From: Candidatus Cloacimonadota bacterium
Lineage (GTDB): Bacteria > Cloacimonadota > Cloacimonadia > JGIOTU-2
DNA: 23,527 nucleotides
Direction: 5' to 3'
Assembly: GCA_011043895.1 (NCBI GenBank)
Contig: DRBZ01000010.1
Span: forward strand, 1 to 23,527
The notes under the pieces are model-generated. The model had not been told where the DNA came from, ran no database searches, and worked only from the letters and a program-made list of their open reading frames with translations. Positions 1 to 7,753 of the stretch are shown here, piece by piece. How positions within the stretch are numbered: the first letter of the stretch is position 1; each line of letters begins with the position of its first letter. The position numbers were made by a program, and so were the translations under genes.

Positions 1-159
1 CGTCTGGCGGAGAAGGGTCTCCCATACTTTGTGATTCATTGTTATGCTAGTACTTTGCGGCGATATGCACCATCCCTCATCTTTTGTTAGTATTAGGTTG
101 TTTTTGTGTAATAATGAAAAAGTGCCATGCCCTAAAAATTTTGGGGGGTATGCATGAAC
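1..159. other. Intergenic left edge, no supported gene
   Basis: This stretch lies downstream of the last minus-strand gene and holds no reading frame with a start, ribosome binding site or recognisable protein. A small GC-rich hairpin is visible at 9-22 (GGAGA, loop AGGG, TCTCC). Its context resembles short dispersed intergenic repeats, but one copy cannot prove that. The part next to lpdA (117-156) contains a terminator-like structure listed separately. The remainder (about 40-115) is unremarkable. Confidence 0.5.
117..156 (-). terminator. Possible intrinsic terminator after lpdA
   Basis: Just after the lpdA stop, the minus strand reads CATGC (152-156), a C-rich and A/T-rich middle, then GCATG (126-130). 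Nested inside are a short C-run/G-run pairing and an AAAA/TTTT pairing. A run of five T follows at 117-121. The outer stem is only 5 bp and the helix is interrupted by mismatches, so this is a plausible but imperfect Rho-independent terminator. Its position at the end of a long co-directional gene string supports the call. Confidence 0.45.
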
Positions 160-1557
160 TTACATACTATGTATCGACATTTTTTCCAAATCTTCAATTG
201 ATTCCGCTACTGCTTCAGAGAGAGTTGGGTGAGCATAAACGACCTTAAGTGCTTCATCTATTGTCATGCCCGATTGCACAATGATTCCACCTTCTGCAAT
301 AAGTTCTGTTGCTTGAGGACCGAGAATATGCATCCCGACTATTGTTTTTGTCATAGCATCAGCGATTGTTTTAACAAATCCGATAGTTACGCCTAAACCA
401 AGTGCTTTACCATTAGCAGTAAAAGGGAATCTTCCAACAAGAATGTCTCCGAATCGTTCTTTTGCTTGTACTTCAGAAAGACCCACCGAACCGATCTCAG
501 GATTAGTAAACGTACATCGAGGAATATTCTCATATAAAATTGTATCGGGAGAAGCTTTACTGCCCTTAATCCTTTGTTGTATTACTTCTGCAGCAAAAAG
601 ACCCTGTTTACTTGCAGTGTGGGCAAGCAGCATTTTTCCAGTCACATCTCCTATTGCGAATAAGTTGTGCTGATTTGTTTCCATTATGCCATCAATAGCT
701 ATTGCTTCTTTTTCTTTATATAATTCAAAATTATTGCATGTTATATCAAAATTCGGTTTACGACCAACGCTTAAAAGTATCCTATCTGTTGTTAATTCAA
801 CACCAGTCGAAAGGATTACTTTTATTTCATTGTTTTCATATTTCCATTTCTCTAAACCAGTATTGAGATGAAGCTTGATTCCCTTTTTCTTAAATACCAT
901 TGCAAGACGCTTGGAAATTTCACTATCTTCAGTACTCACAAGTTGTGGAAGAAATTCAACGATATGAACCTCTACTCCAAGTTGAGAAAATATCGAAGCA
1001 AATTCGCACCCAATAACTCCTCCACCAACAACAATTAACCGATCAGGCAATGACTCAATTTTCAGAACATCTTTAGAAGAAAGAATATGTTCTCCATCTA
1101 TCCTGCAGGAAGGAAGTTCCTTAGGTTGTGAGCCAGTAGCGATGATAACGTAATGTGTTTCATAGGACTCGTTGCCAGTTCTTATCAAGTAACTGTTTTC
1201 ACCTTTTTCTAAAGATATCACTTGCTCGTTAATAACAGGAATCTGTCTTTTTTTGAAAAGAAATTCTAGACCTGAAACCAGTTTCTCAACAACCTGATTC
1301 TTTCGTTTGAATATTTTCGAATAATCATATGTTGGATTTTCAATTGATAATCCAAATTGTTCAACATGGTGAAGCTCATCATAAAGATCAGAAACTTTAA
1401 CCAATGCTTTAGTGGGAATACATCCCCAGTTCAAACATACTCCTCCAATACGTTCTTTCTCAAAAACTACCGTATCAATGCCGTATTGTTGCAGACGAAT
1501 GGCTGCGGTATACCCTCCAGGTCCCCCACCGATTATTCCAACTGTATATTTTTCCAT
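160..1557 (-). CDS. lpdA: Dihydrolipoyl dehydrogenase (E3 subunit)
   Basis: This 465-residue flavoprotein disulfide reductase reoxidises the dihydrolipoyl group of 2-oxoacid dehydrogenase complexes or the glycine cleavage system, passing electrons via FAD to NAD+. The FAD-binding GGGPGG motif is at residues 10-15, the redox disulfide C41/C46 is in CLNWGC, the NAD-binding glycine motif is near 178-183 (GGGVIG), and the C-terminal His-Glu catalytic pair is H443/E448 in HPTLSE. Length is typical of the family. The ATG start is preceded by AGAGG, 11 bp after the carbonic anhydrase-like gene. No E1, E2 or lipoate-loading gene is in the window, so the host complex is unknown. It is the last gene of the fab-rnc string and is followed by a possible terminator. 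Confidence 0.95.
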   Translation of the reverse strand: MEKYTVGIIGGGPGGYTAAIRLQQYGIDTVVFEKERIGGVCLNWGCIPTKALVKVSDLYDELHHVEQFGLSIENPTYDYSKIFKRKNQVVEKLVSGLEFLFKKRQIPVINEQVISLEKGENSYLIRTGNESYETHYVIIATGSQPKELPSCRIDGEHILSSKDVLKIESLPDRLIVVGGGVIGCEFASIFSQLGVEVHIVEFLPQLVSTEDSEISKRLAMVFKKKGIKLHLNTGLEKWKYENNEIKVILSTGVELTTDRILLSVGRKPNFDITCNNFELYKEKEAIAIDGIMETNQHNLFAIGDVTGKMLLAHTASKQGLFAAEVIQQRIKGSKASPDTILYENIPRCTFTNPEIGSVGLSEVQAKERFGDILVGRFPFTANGKALGLGVTIGFVKTIADAMTKTIVGMHILGPQATELIAEGGIIVQSGMTIDEALKVVYAHPTLSEAVAESIEDLEKMSIHSM

Positions 1558-1568
1558 AAAAACCTCTA

Positions 1569-2078
1569 TTATTTATTCATATAATTTTTTGCGTAATGTA
1601 CATAATGTTCTGCTGAAGCTTTGACCATTTCATATTGCTCATCTGACACTTGTTTTTTGATAGAAGCCGGAGAGCCAAGTATCAGAGAACGTGGAGGTGC
1701 TTTGAAACCTGCAAGGACAATTGCACCTGCTCCTACTATTGATCCTTCGCCGATCACTGCGCCATCCCAGATGATCGCACCGCTTCCAATAAGGCAATTA
1801 TCCTCAATTGTACAACCGTGAAGGATGACGTTATGACCAACTGTTACATTTTTTCCAATATTCAATGGAGCAGTTGCAGTAGTAACATGCAGAACAGAAT
1901 TATCCTGAATATTTGTATTTTTACCGATCTTGATATAATTCACATCACCGCGCACAATCGCATTAAACCAGATACTTACATTATCTCCAAGCGTTACATC
2001 AGCAATTACTTTTGCACCCTCAGCAATAAATACACTCTCTCCAATAGTTGGTTTTTTCCCTTGATATGTAAGGATCAT
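1569..2078 (-). CDS. Gamma-carbonic anhydrase-like hexapeptide protein
   Basis: This 169-residue protein consists almost wholly of left-handed beta-helix hexapeptide repeats (I/V/L-G-x-x repeated), the architecture of the YrdA/PaaY/CamH branch of gamma-class carbonic anhydrases. The three expected zinc-ligand histidines are present: H64 (VLHV), H82 and H87 (VGHNVILHG). The conserved R43/D45 pair is in VRGDV and Q58 is in NIQDN. The acidic proton-shuttle loop of archaeal Cam is absent, as in CamH-like members, whose activity varies and whose substrate is often unknown. It starts 1 bp after the flavin reductase stop, with AAAGGA upstream. The metal site is seen in the sequence; CO2 hydration is inference from family. 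Confidence 0.88.
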   Translation of the reverse strand: MILTYQGKKPTIGESVFIAEGAKVIADVTLGDNVSIWFNAIVRGDVNYIKIGKNTNIQDNSVLHVTTATAPLNIGKNVTVGHNVILHGCTIEDNCLIGSGAIIWDGAVIGEGSIVGAGAIVLAGFKAPPRSLILGSPASIKKQVSDEQYEMVKASAEHYVHYAKNYMNK

Positions 2079-2079
2079 A

Positions 2080-2631
2080 TTATTTTTTTCCTTTTATAAT
2101 TCCAAAAGAGTAGCCACCTTTGCGCATCAGTTCTTCAAACCTGCTGTCATTCATGGGAATGGATAGCAATTGTTCCAAACCTTCATCCTGATTTTGCCAT
2201 GAATATTTTACTTCACCTACAAAGATAGTATGATCACCACTTCTTACCTGAGTGATTGTTTTGCATTCGAAATTTGCAACAGCATCTGCTAGCAATGGAA
2301 TGTCGGTTAGTTTACCTTTTCGAATTTTTATTTTAAATGCTTTAATTTTATTAATTTCACGCCCGCTATGTATTCCGCATTTCATTGTTATTTCAGCCAT
2401 ATTAGTTGATGGTATTGCAAGTACAAAATTACGGTTTTCAGCAAGTAGCTCATGTGAATATCGAGTAAGACCAACAGAAATTGCGAACATTGGCGGTTTT
2501 ATCGATGTTCTCATGAACCATCCTAATGTGATAATGTTAGCAGGACCTTCTTGTGATTTACTAAGCGCAAGAGCTAATCGTGAAGGTCTGTTCATTCTTG
2601 CTACAGCTTCTGAATATTGGCATTCTATCAT
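2080..2631 (-). CDS. Flavin reductase-like / flavoredoxin family protein
   Basis: This 183-residue protein matches the flavin reductase-like split-barrel family (flavoredoxin, FMN-binding), which binds FMN and either shuttles electrons or reduces flavin for partner oxygenases. Family features are the N-terminal substrate/FMN segment ending in NIITLGWFMRTSIKPPM, then ISVGLTRYSHELLAENRNFVLAIPS, and a later block with CKTITQVRSGDHTIFVGEV; these are cited in pieces because no single catalytic motif defines the family. The ATG overlaps the stop of the upstream membrane protein gene by 4 bp (ATGA) and has AAAGGA upstream. No partner oxygenase is in the window. The physiological partner is unknown. 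Confidence 0.85.
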   Translation of the reverse strand: MIECQYSEAVARMNRPSRLALALSKSQEGPANIITLGWFMRTSIKPPMFAISVGLTRYSHELLAENRNFVLAIPSTNMAEITMKCGIHSGREINKIKAFKIKIRKGKLTDIPLLADAVANFECKTITQVRSGDHTIFVGEVKYSWQNQDEGLEQLLSIPMNDSRFEELMRKGGYSFGIIKGKK

Positions 2632-4670
2632 AAGAGTCCTTTCTTTTTTCTGATTATAAGTTCAATCACAAGAAGTAATAAAGCAAAAATGGGAAGATAC
2701 CATTGCTTCCAGAGTTCAAAATCTATCGTTGATGTAAATTCAATTGATTCCTGTCGAATTTTATCCAGATTTGATAATTCCTGGACATTATTGATAATTG
2801 AACCTCCTGTTTTCGAAGCGATAAATTCAAGATAGGATTTTTGAATACCCCGGGTGCTTTGCTCCAGTGTTCTATCCTCAATGAGGAATTCTCCTTTAAA
2901 CTGATATAGTCTCTGCCCCAGAGTTGTTTCTGCTTTATAGGCATAGGAGCCATCTATTAGATCTTTAATGTTCAATTGATATTTCCCGTTTTCTTCAACC
3001 ATATATTTTTTTTCAATAGTTGTATCTTGTCTGATTATTTCAACTAAAATATCCTGATTATTGACTGTATTCATTTTTTCATCAAATAGGTAAGCAGAAA
3101 ATTCAACCTGTTCCCCCTCAAGATATGATAACTTATTTGTGGAACAAATAAATCGCTGGGATACATCAGCATTCAGAAGCCACTGTATAATATTTAGAAT
3201 CAAACCATCAAACCATTGCTGTTCTGATTTTTGCCACATTTTCCATTTATAAAATCCATATCCCGAAAACTGAAGGACATGTCCTTGCAGATATTTCGCA
3301 AATGCGATAACTGGATTTTCTGAAGCTATGTCTGCTTTAGCGATAACTTCAGCCTGAGGTTTAGGGGTATAAAAATATGTTGTAATGGGTGGGAGTGCAT
3401 TCCAGAAGCCAGATTGAGTTGTTAATGATTGAATTGAGAAGGATTTATAATTATTCATTGCAGCAGTTTCCAGAATCGTTGACTCTATCGTATCTTTGAA
3501 TCGACTTGTTTGTAAAGGAAGAAGTGATGCCAGTTGCTTATCTATCTTACCACTGTAGAATATATTTCCCCCTCTTGCCATAAAATTCTCAATAATACGA
3601 TAAATTTCAGCATCAAAGTCGAAAGCATCAAGATTGTTCAGAACAAGCACATCACTCGTGGTTATAATCTCCCCAAGTTGTACGGGTTGGTTCTGATGAT
3701 AATAGCCATTTTTTCTTCTATCGATAAATATCAATTCATATCTATCATTCTTTTGCAAAGCTCTATGGATAAAAGCGATATCGAAATTTGGCGAAGAAGT
3801 AATTAGTGTGATTTTTGCTTTGTTCTTAACCACATTCAGAAGAAAATTCTTCTGATTATTTAGTACATTTTCTTCTCGTAAATTATCGACTGATATGCGT
3901 GCAGTAAGTTGCCGGTAACCAATTTTTCTTGGAGTAAATTCTAAAGTGTAATTTTTCTGATTACCTTCATTCTTTATTAATCTCGTTAGTAATGTTTCAT
4001 TATTTTCTAAAAGAGTTATCTCAAATGTTTCATTCTCGGGAATACCCCTGATTGTAATACGAATTTCTGTTTTTGTATCAAGATATACTGGATTATTCAC
4101 CGTAACTTCTTCAAGAATAATATCTGGCTGCTCTTCGTACTTGCCCAATAATACCGGGAAAACTGGAATAGTATAGTTATCGAGCAGAATAAAATTATTG
4201 ATATTGTGGTGTAATCCATCAGAAATAAGTATGATATTGCTAATATTTGAATAGATATCAGATTTAGAAATTTCATCGAGGCTGAGAATAATGTCTGTCT
4301 TTGTTGAGTCTTTGGTTAATCCATTAGTAAATGAAACAGACTGATAATTGATTCCTTGGTCATCAAAGTAGTTAGTGATCGAATCAAGCCATGTAGATGC
4401 CCTCTTGGATTTAGTTTCTGATGTATTTAGCAGTTGTCCCATACTGGCACTTGAATCTATCGCAATAATTCTGACTGGTTCTATTTTTTGAGTGGTCGAG
4501 AAGCGGAGTGTTGGAGAAAAAATGAGTAGAATTACTATAACGAAGAATAAAAATCGTAACGATCCGAGCAGCCATTTTAATGGTGACGAAATTGGTGGAT
4601 TCGTATGTCTATAATATATGAAAATAAGAATAGCAGCTATAATGATGAGGAGTAGTGCGATCACGTTCAT
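2628..4670 (-). CDS. VWA-like membrane protein with GATase-like domain
   Basis: This 680-residue protein is not assignable to a named gene. Two N-terminal membrane segments (about residues 3-20 and 34-53) are followed by a von Willebrand A-like region with a MIDAS-type DxSxS motif (D72-S76, DSSASM). Beta-rich Ig-like stretches follow at about 165-280, then an alpha/beta segment at about 285-420 resembling class I glutamine amidotransferase-like domains (SDVLVLNNLDAF, FMARGGNIFYSG), more beta-rich sequence, and a last membrane segment near 655-674 before RKKKGLL. This layout is common in Bacteroidota and relatives near BatA/MoxR-type genes, but no MoxR ATPase or BatA partner is in the window. 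It overlaps rnc by 4 bp and the flavin reductase gene by 4 bp, implying co-translation. Function is unknown; a cell-envelope role is inference. Confidence 0.8.
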   Translation of the reverse strand: MNVIALLLIIIAAILIFIYYRHTNPPISSPLKWLLGSLRFLFFVIVILLIFSPTLRFSTTQKIEPVRIIAIDSSASMGQLLNTSETKSKRASTWLDSITNYFDDQGINYQSVSFTNGLTKDSTKTDIILSLDEISKSDIYSNISNIILISDGLHHNINNFILLDNYTIPVFPVLLGKYEEQPDIILEEVTVNNPVYLDTKTEIRITIRGIPENETFEITLLENNETLLTRLIKNEGNQKNYTLEFTPRKIGYRQLTARISVDNLREENVLNNQKNFLLNVVKNKAKITLITSSPNFDIAFIHRALQKNDRYELIFIDRRKNGYYHQNQPVQLGEIITTSDVLVLNNLDAFDFDAEIYRIIENFMARGGNIFYSGKIDKQLASLLPLQTSRFKDTIESTILETAAMNNYKSFSIQSLTTQSGFWNALPPITTYFYTPKPQAEVIAKADIASENPVIAFAKYLQGHVLQFSGYGFYKWKMWQKSEQQWFDGLILNIIQWLLNADVSQRFICSTNKLSYLEGEQVEFSAYLFDEKMNTVNNQDILVEIIRQDTTIEKKYMVEENGKYQLNIKDLIDGSYAYKAETTLGQRLYQFKGEFLIEDRTLEQSTRGIQKSYLEFIASKTGGSIINNVQELSNLDKIRQESIEFTSTIDFELWKQWYLPIFALLLLVIELIIRKKKGLL

Positions 4671-5428
4671 TTAGATTGTTTTACTTCGAGTCTTTTCAGA
4701 AGATTATGTGCAGCTTTCTGTTCAGCTGATTTCTTAGATTTTCCGCTTCCCCTTGATGAATGGATATCTCCTACTTTTACTCGTACATAAAATTTCTTCT
4801 GATGTTCAGGACCACTTTCTTTAATAGTATCGTATTCAGGATTAAGTCCGTAATGAGAGTGAGTAAATTCCTGCAATAGACTCTTATAATTCTGCAGATC
4901 CTTGTGCTCAAGCAGCACCTCGAGATTGGAGAGGGTGATGTTTTGAATAACATATTTGGCTTCCTGAAATGAGCTATCTAGAAATATTGCTCCAAAAAGG
5001 GATTCCATAGTATCGGCGGTCAGAGAAGATTGTTTCTGTCTGGAAAGTTTTATTTCATCTTCATTTACAAGGATATATTTTGCTAGACCTATTTCCCGTG
5101 CCTTTTTATTCAGATAGACTTTACTAATGATCTTTGATCTCTTTTTTGTAAGAAATCCTTCATTTTCTTTTCGAAATTTTTTAAAAAGAAATTCTGTAAT
5201 AGCCAGCTCCAGTACAGAATCTCCAAGAAATTCGAGCCGTTCAGCGATTGATTGTTCTGAATCCTCGAAATAAGCAGATTTATGAATGAGAGCTGCTTCG
5301 AGCAATGCTCTATTTTTAAAAAAATAGTTTATCCTGTTTTCTAAAAGATCGAGGGATTTCCTCCATTTTTCGATCTTCTTGGAATCAATCTGAGAAAGAA
5401 GTTGAGCAATTTCACTCTCATGTATCAT
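4667..5428 (-). CDS. rnc: Ribonuclease III
   Basis: This 253-residue endoribonuclease cleaves double-stranded RNA, including rRNA precursors. The signature ERLEFLGDSVL (residues 63-73) supplies E63, E66 and D70, and ADTMES supplies D139 and E142; these correspond to the Mg2+-binding catalytic residues of E. coli RNase III. A double-stranded RNA-binding domain occupies roughly residues 180-250 (SGPEHQKKFYVRV, SGKSKKSAEQKAAHNLL). The N-terminal extension of about 25 residues before the catalytic domain is longer than in E. coli. The ATG start lacks a clear Shine-Dalgarno sequence, which suggests translational coupling to fabF. Placement directly after fabF/acpP matches the fab-rnc arrangement of many bacteria. 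Confidence 0.95.
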   Translation of the reverse strand: MIHESEIAQLLSQIDSKKIEKWRKSLDLLENRINYFFKNRALLEAALIHKSAYFEDSEQSIAERLEFLGDSVLELAITEFLFKKFRKENEGFLTKKRSKIISKVYLNKKAREIGLAKYILVNEDEIKLSRQKQSSLTADTMESLFGAIFLDSSFQEAKYVIQNITLSNLEVLLEHKDLQNYKSLLQEFTHSHYGLNPEYDTIKESGPEHQKKFYVRVKVGDIHSSRGSGKSKKSAEQKAAHNLLKRLEVKQSK

Positions 5429-5454
5429 ATCGCTTGAAAACTAATGATGCGTTA
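5418..5454 (-). other. fabF: Out-of-frame conserved 3' end of fabF
   Basis: The fabF frame ends in UAA at 5452-5454, directly after FGFGGT. Skipping the U (5454) and reading on from 5453 in the +1 frame gives NASLVFKRYDT and a TGA at 5418-5420. NxxLxFK is the invariant C-terminal strand of FabF-type ketosynthases (E. coli ends NGSLIFKKI). The restored protein would be 413 residues, the same length as E. coli FabF, and would overlap the rnc start by 11 bp. The translation and position are read directly; whether this is an assembly error, a mutation or recoding is undecided. Confidence 0.85.
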
Positions 5455-6660
5455 TGTCCCTCCAAATCCAAAGGAATTTGAAATACCATATTCAATTTCG
5501 AGTGGGATTGTTTTTTCAGGATTATAATCCAGATCACATTCCGGATCTGGAGTTGTGAGATTTATAGTAGGATGGATCATCTGATCTTGGAGTGATTTAA
5601 TTAGAATCATAGATTCCAAAGCTCCGGCAGCTCCAAGCGCATGACCTATCATCGATTTACTTGAATTTACTTTTAGCGTGTACGCATAGTCACCAAATAC
5701 AGATTTAATTGCTGCCGTCTCGCTACTATCATTAAGAGGTGTAGAAGTGCCGTGCGCATTGATATATTGTATATCTTCTGGAGTGATTCCTGCATCCTCG
5801 ATTGCGTTTCTCATAGCGTGGGCTCCACCTTCTCCTCCAGGAGCAGGCATCGTGATGTGAAATGCATCACAGGTCGCTCCATAGCCAACTAATTCAGCAT
5901 AAATATGTGCTCCCCGAGCTTTTGCATGTTCATACTCTTCAAGTATAAGAGCAGCAGCGCCTTCAGAGAGAACAAATCCATCACGTTCTTTATCGAAAGG
6001 TCTACTGGCTGTGTGAGGAGAATCATTGCGGGTAGAGAGAGCTCTCATTATTGAAAATCCGGCGAGTGTTAATCTGGTAATAGCAGCTTCGGAACCAACT
6101 GCGATAACTGCATCTGCAGCACCGTACTTAATACCTCGATATGCCTCACCGATCGCATTTGCACTGGAAGTACAAGCAGAAGTAACATTAAAGTTGATAC
6201 ATTTAGCAGAAAAACGAATTGCGATCTGTCCTGCAGCAATATTGGATATCATCATAGGAATGAAAAGTGGACTTGTTCTTCTTGGACCTTTTTCCAGAAA
6301 TATCTGAGTTTGGCTTTCGAAGGTTTGCATACCCCCAATACCTGTTCCTGTGATGACGCCAAGTTTATCAGGATCTATATTGTCTTGAATACCTGAGTTT
6401 TCCATTGCTTGAACAGCTGAGGCGATTGCATAATGACAGTATTGATCCATCCTTTTTGCTTCTTTAAGATCAATATAATCGAGCACATCGAATCCCTTAA
6501 CCTGTCCTGCGATCTTTACAGGAAGATCATCTGTATTGATATGAGTAACAAGTTCCACACCGGACTTACCAGCACATAATTCTTTCCATGTATCCTCGAC
6601 ATTCAAGCCAAGTGGATTTATAGTGCCTAATCCTGTAACAACCACTCTTTTCACTTTCAT
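5452..6660 (-). CDS. fabF: 3-oxoacyl-ACP synthase II, 3' end frameshifted
   Basis: FabF elongates acyl-ACP by decarboxylative condensation with malonyl-ACP. The catalytic triad is intact: C163 (TSACTSS), H303 (NAHGTSTPLN) and H340 (KSMIGHALGAAGA, with K335 nearby), numbering identical to E. coli FabF. I take the ATG at 6660 (MKVKRVVVTG), preceded by AAAGGA with 9-nt spacing, rather than an upstream start at 6705 that would add 15 unconserved residues. The in-frame product is only 402 residues and stops after FGFGGT, before the conserved last beta strand. That strand is encoded immediately downstream in the +1 frame. It sits 70 bp after acpP with a stem-loop between. Family assignment is certain; the integrity of the 3' end is the open question. 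Confidence 0.93.
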   Translation of the reverse strand: MKVKRVVVTGLGTINPLGLNVEDTWKELCAGKSGVELVTHINTDDLPVKIAGQVKGFDVLDYIDLKEAKRMDQYCHYAIASAVQAMENSGIQDNIDPDKLGVITGTGIGGMQTFESQTQIFLEKGPRRTSPLFIPMMISNIAAGQIAIRFSAKCINFNVTSACTSSANAIGEAYRGIKYGAADAVIAVGSEAAITRLTLAGFSIMRALSTRNDSPHTASRPFDKERDGFVLSEGAAALILEEYEHAKARGAHIYAELVGYGATCDAFHITMPAPGGEGGAHAMRNAIEDAGITPEDIQYINAHGTSTPLNDSSETAAIKSVFGDYAYTLKVNSSKSMIGHALGAAGALESMILIKSLQDQMIHPTINLTTPDPECDLDYNPEKTIPLEIEYGISNSFGFGGT

Positions 6661-6694
6661 AGATGAGTGTCCTTTCTTTAAATAGATGGAATGC

Positions 6695-6724
6695 ACCCCA
6701 CACACTCATTGAAGTATGTGGGGT
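6695..6724 (-). repeat. Stem-loop between acpP and fabF
   Basis: ACCCCACA (6695-6702) pairs perfectly with TGTGGGGT (6717-6724). After one C-A mismatch the helix can continue with ACT/AGT, closing a 6-nt loop. On the transcript it begins 6 nt after the acpP stop and ends about 34 nt before the fabF start. No T-run follows, so it does not look like a terminator. A role in stabilising or processing the acpP end of the polycistronic mRNA is inference. Confidence 0.6.
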
Positions 6725-6730
6725 TATGGA

Positions 6731-6973
6731 TTATTCAGCTAATTTCTTTTCAAGATATTCAAGTGCTGTGCCGACGGTTGTTAGTTTTTCTGCATCTTCA
6801 TCAGGGATTTCGATATCGAATTCTTCTTCGAATTGCATAATCAATTCAACAGTATCGAGTGAATCTGCTCCAAGATCTTCGATAAAGCGTGCTTCAACTG
6901 TGATCTCGTCTTCAGTCGCACCTAATTGAGAGGCAATGATGCCTTTTACTTTTTCTTTGATGCTTTCGTCCAT
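6731..6973 (-). CDS. acpP: Acyl carrier protein
   Basis: This 80-residue acidic four-helix carrier protein holds growing acyl chains on a 4'-phosphopantetheine arm. The attachment serine is S38 in the canonical GADSLDTVELIMQFEEEF context. Length and the acidic helix II are typical of fatty-acid ACP. A strong Shine-Dalgarno (AAAGGAG) precedes the ATG, consistent with the high expression ACP needs. It sits between fabG (28 bp upstream) and fabF (70 bp downstream), the usual order. The holo-ACP synthase that activates it is not in the window. Essentially certain. Confidence 0.97.
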   Translation of the reverse strand: MDESIKEKVKGIIASQLGATEDEITVEARFIEDLGADSLDTVELIMQFEEEFDIEIPDEDAEKLTTVGTALEYLEKKLAE

Positions 6974-7001
6974 TGTCTTCTCCTTTGATTTAGGTTTCGT
7001 A

Positions 7002-7742
7002 TTATATCATTCCACCATCTATTATTATCGTTTGTCCAGTTATGTAATCTGCATATGTGCTGCATAAAAAAAGTGCCAATTTCGCAACATCTTCTGGAGT
7101 GCCAAAACGCTTCATTGGAATATTTTCAAGATATTTTTGCTGTATTTCTTCAGAAAGTTTGTCTGTCATTTCGCTCTTAATAAATCCCGGAGCAATAGCA
7201 TTTACATTAATATTTCGTGAGGCCAATTCTTTCGCTACTGATTTTGTAAATGCTATGATCCCACCTTTTGTTGCAGCATAATTTGCTTGCCCGAAATTGC
7301 CAATAAACCCGATCACAGAAGAGAGGTTAACGATCTTTCCCGAGCGCTGTTTCATCATATATTTTGCTACTTTTTGTGTACAGATAAAAGTGCCAGTAAG
7401 GTTAACATTCAGAACATTATCCCAGTCATTTTTACTCATCCTGATCAGAAGTGTATCAGCAGTAATTCCAGCATTATTAACAAGGATATCTATCGAGCCG
7501 AAACGCTCGTAAACATCTTTCATCAGTTTAGTCACTTCTTCTTCAGAAGTGATATCACATTTTGTTCCTACTGCTTTGAAACCTTTTGAAGTCATCTCAT
7601 GCACAGTTTCATTGATAGCATCTTCGCGTATGTCTATGATGATGATTTGTGCTTCCTTTTCAGCAAAATGTTCAGCAATACTCTTTCCTATTCCTCTTGC
7701 ACTTCCAGTCACTACTACAACTTTGTCTTTGAATTCAAACAT
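7002..7742 (-). CDS. fabG: 3-oxoacyl-ACP reductase
   Basis: This 246-residue short-chain dehydrogenase carries out the NADPH-dependent reduction of 3-oxoacyl-ACP to 3-hydroxyacyl-ACP. The Rossmann motif TGSARGIG is at residues 12-19, NNAG at 89-92, and the catalytic tetrad is N114, S142, Y155 and K159 (YAATKGG). The C-terminus ends in ITGQTIIIDGGMI, the usual FabG ending. The start ATG has TAAGGAG seven nt upstream. It lies 11 bp after fabD and 28 bp before acpP. SDR enzymes are diverse, but length, motifs and operon position make FabG secure. Confidence 0.96.
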   Translation of the reverse strand: MFEFKDKVVVVTGSARGIGKSIAEHFAEKEAQIIIIDIREDAINETVHEMTSKGFKAVGTKCDITSEEEVTKLMKDVYERFGSIDILVNNAGITADTLLIRMSKNDWDNVLNVNLTGTFICTQKVAKYMMKQRSGKIVNLSSVIGFIGNFGQANYAATKGGIIAFTKSVAKELASRNINVNAIAPGFIKSEMTDKLSEEIQQKYLENIPMKRFGTPEDVAKLALFLCSTYADYITGQTIIIDGGMI

Positions 7743-7753
7743 ATACGAACTCC

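Noticed and set aside
1..90. Short plus-strand open frame at the left edge (about 29 codons)
   Set aside because: It has no domain and ends in a stop without conserved features; the edge could hide a gene end, but nothing in the sequence supports one.
6661..6705. Upstream in-frame extension of fabF (15 residues)
   Set aside because: The added residues are unconserved and overlap the intercistronic hairpin region; the ATG at 6660 has a good AAAGGA and matches the family start.
6695..6724. acpP-fabF hairpin as an intrinsic terminator
   Set aside because: No T-run follows on the transcript, and fabF downstream has no promoter of its own that I can see.
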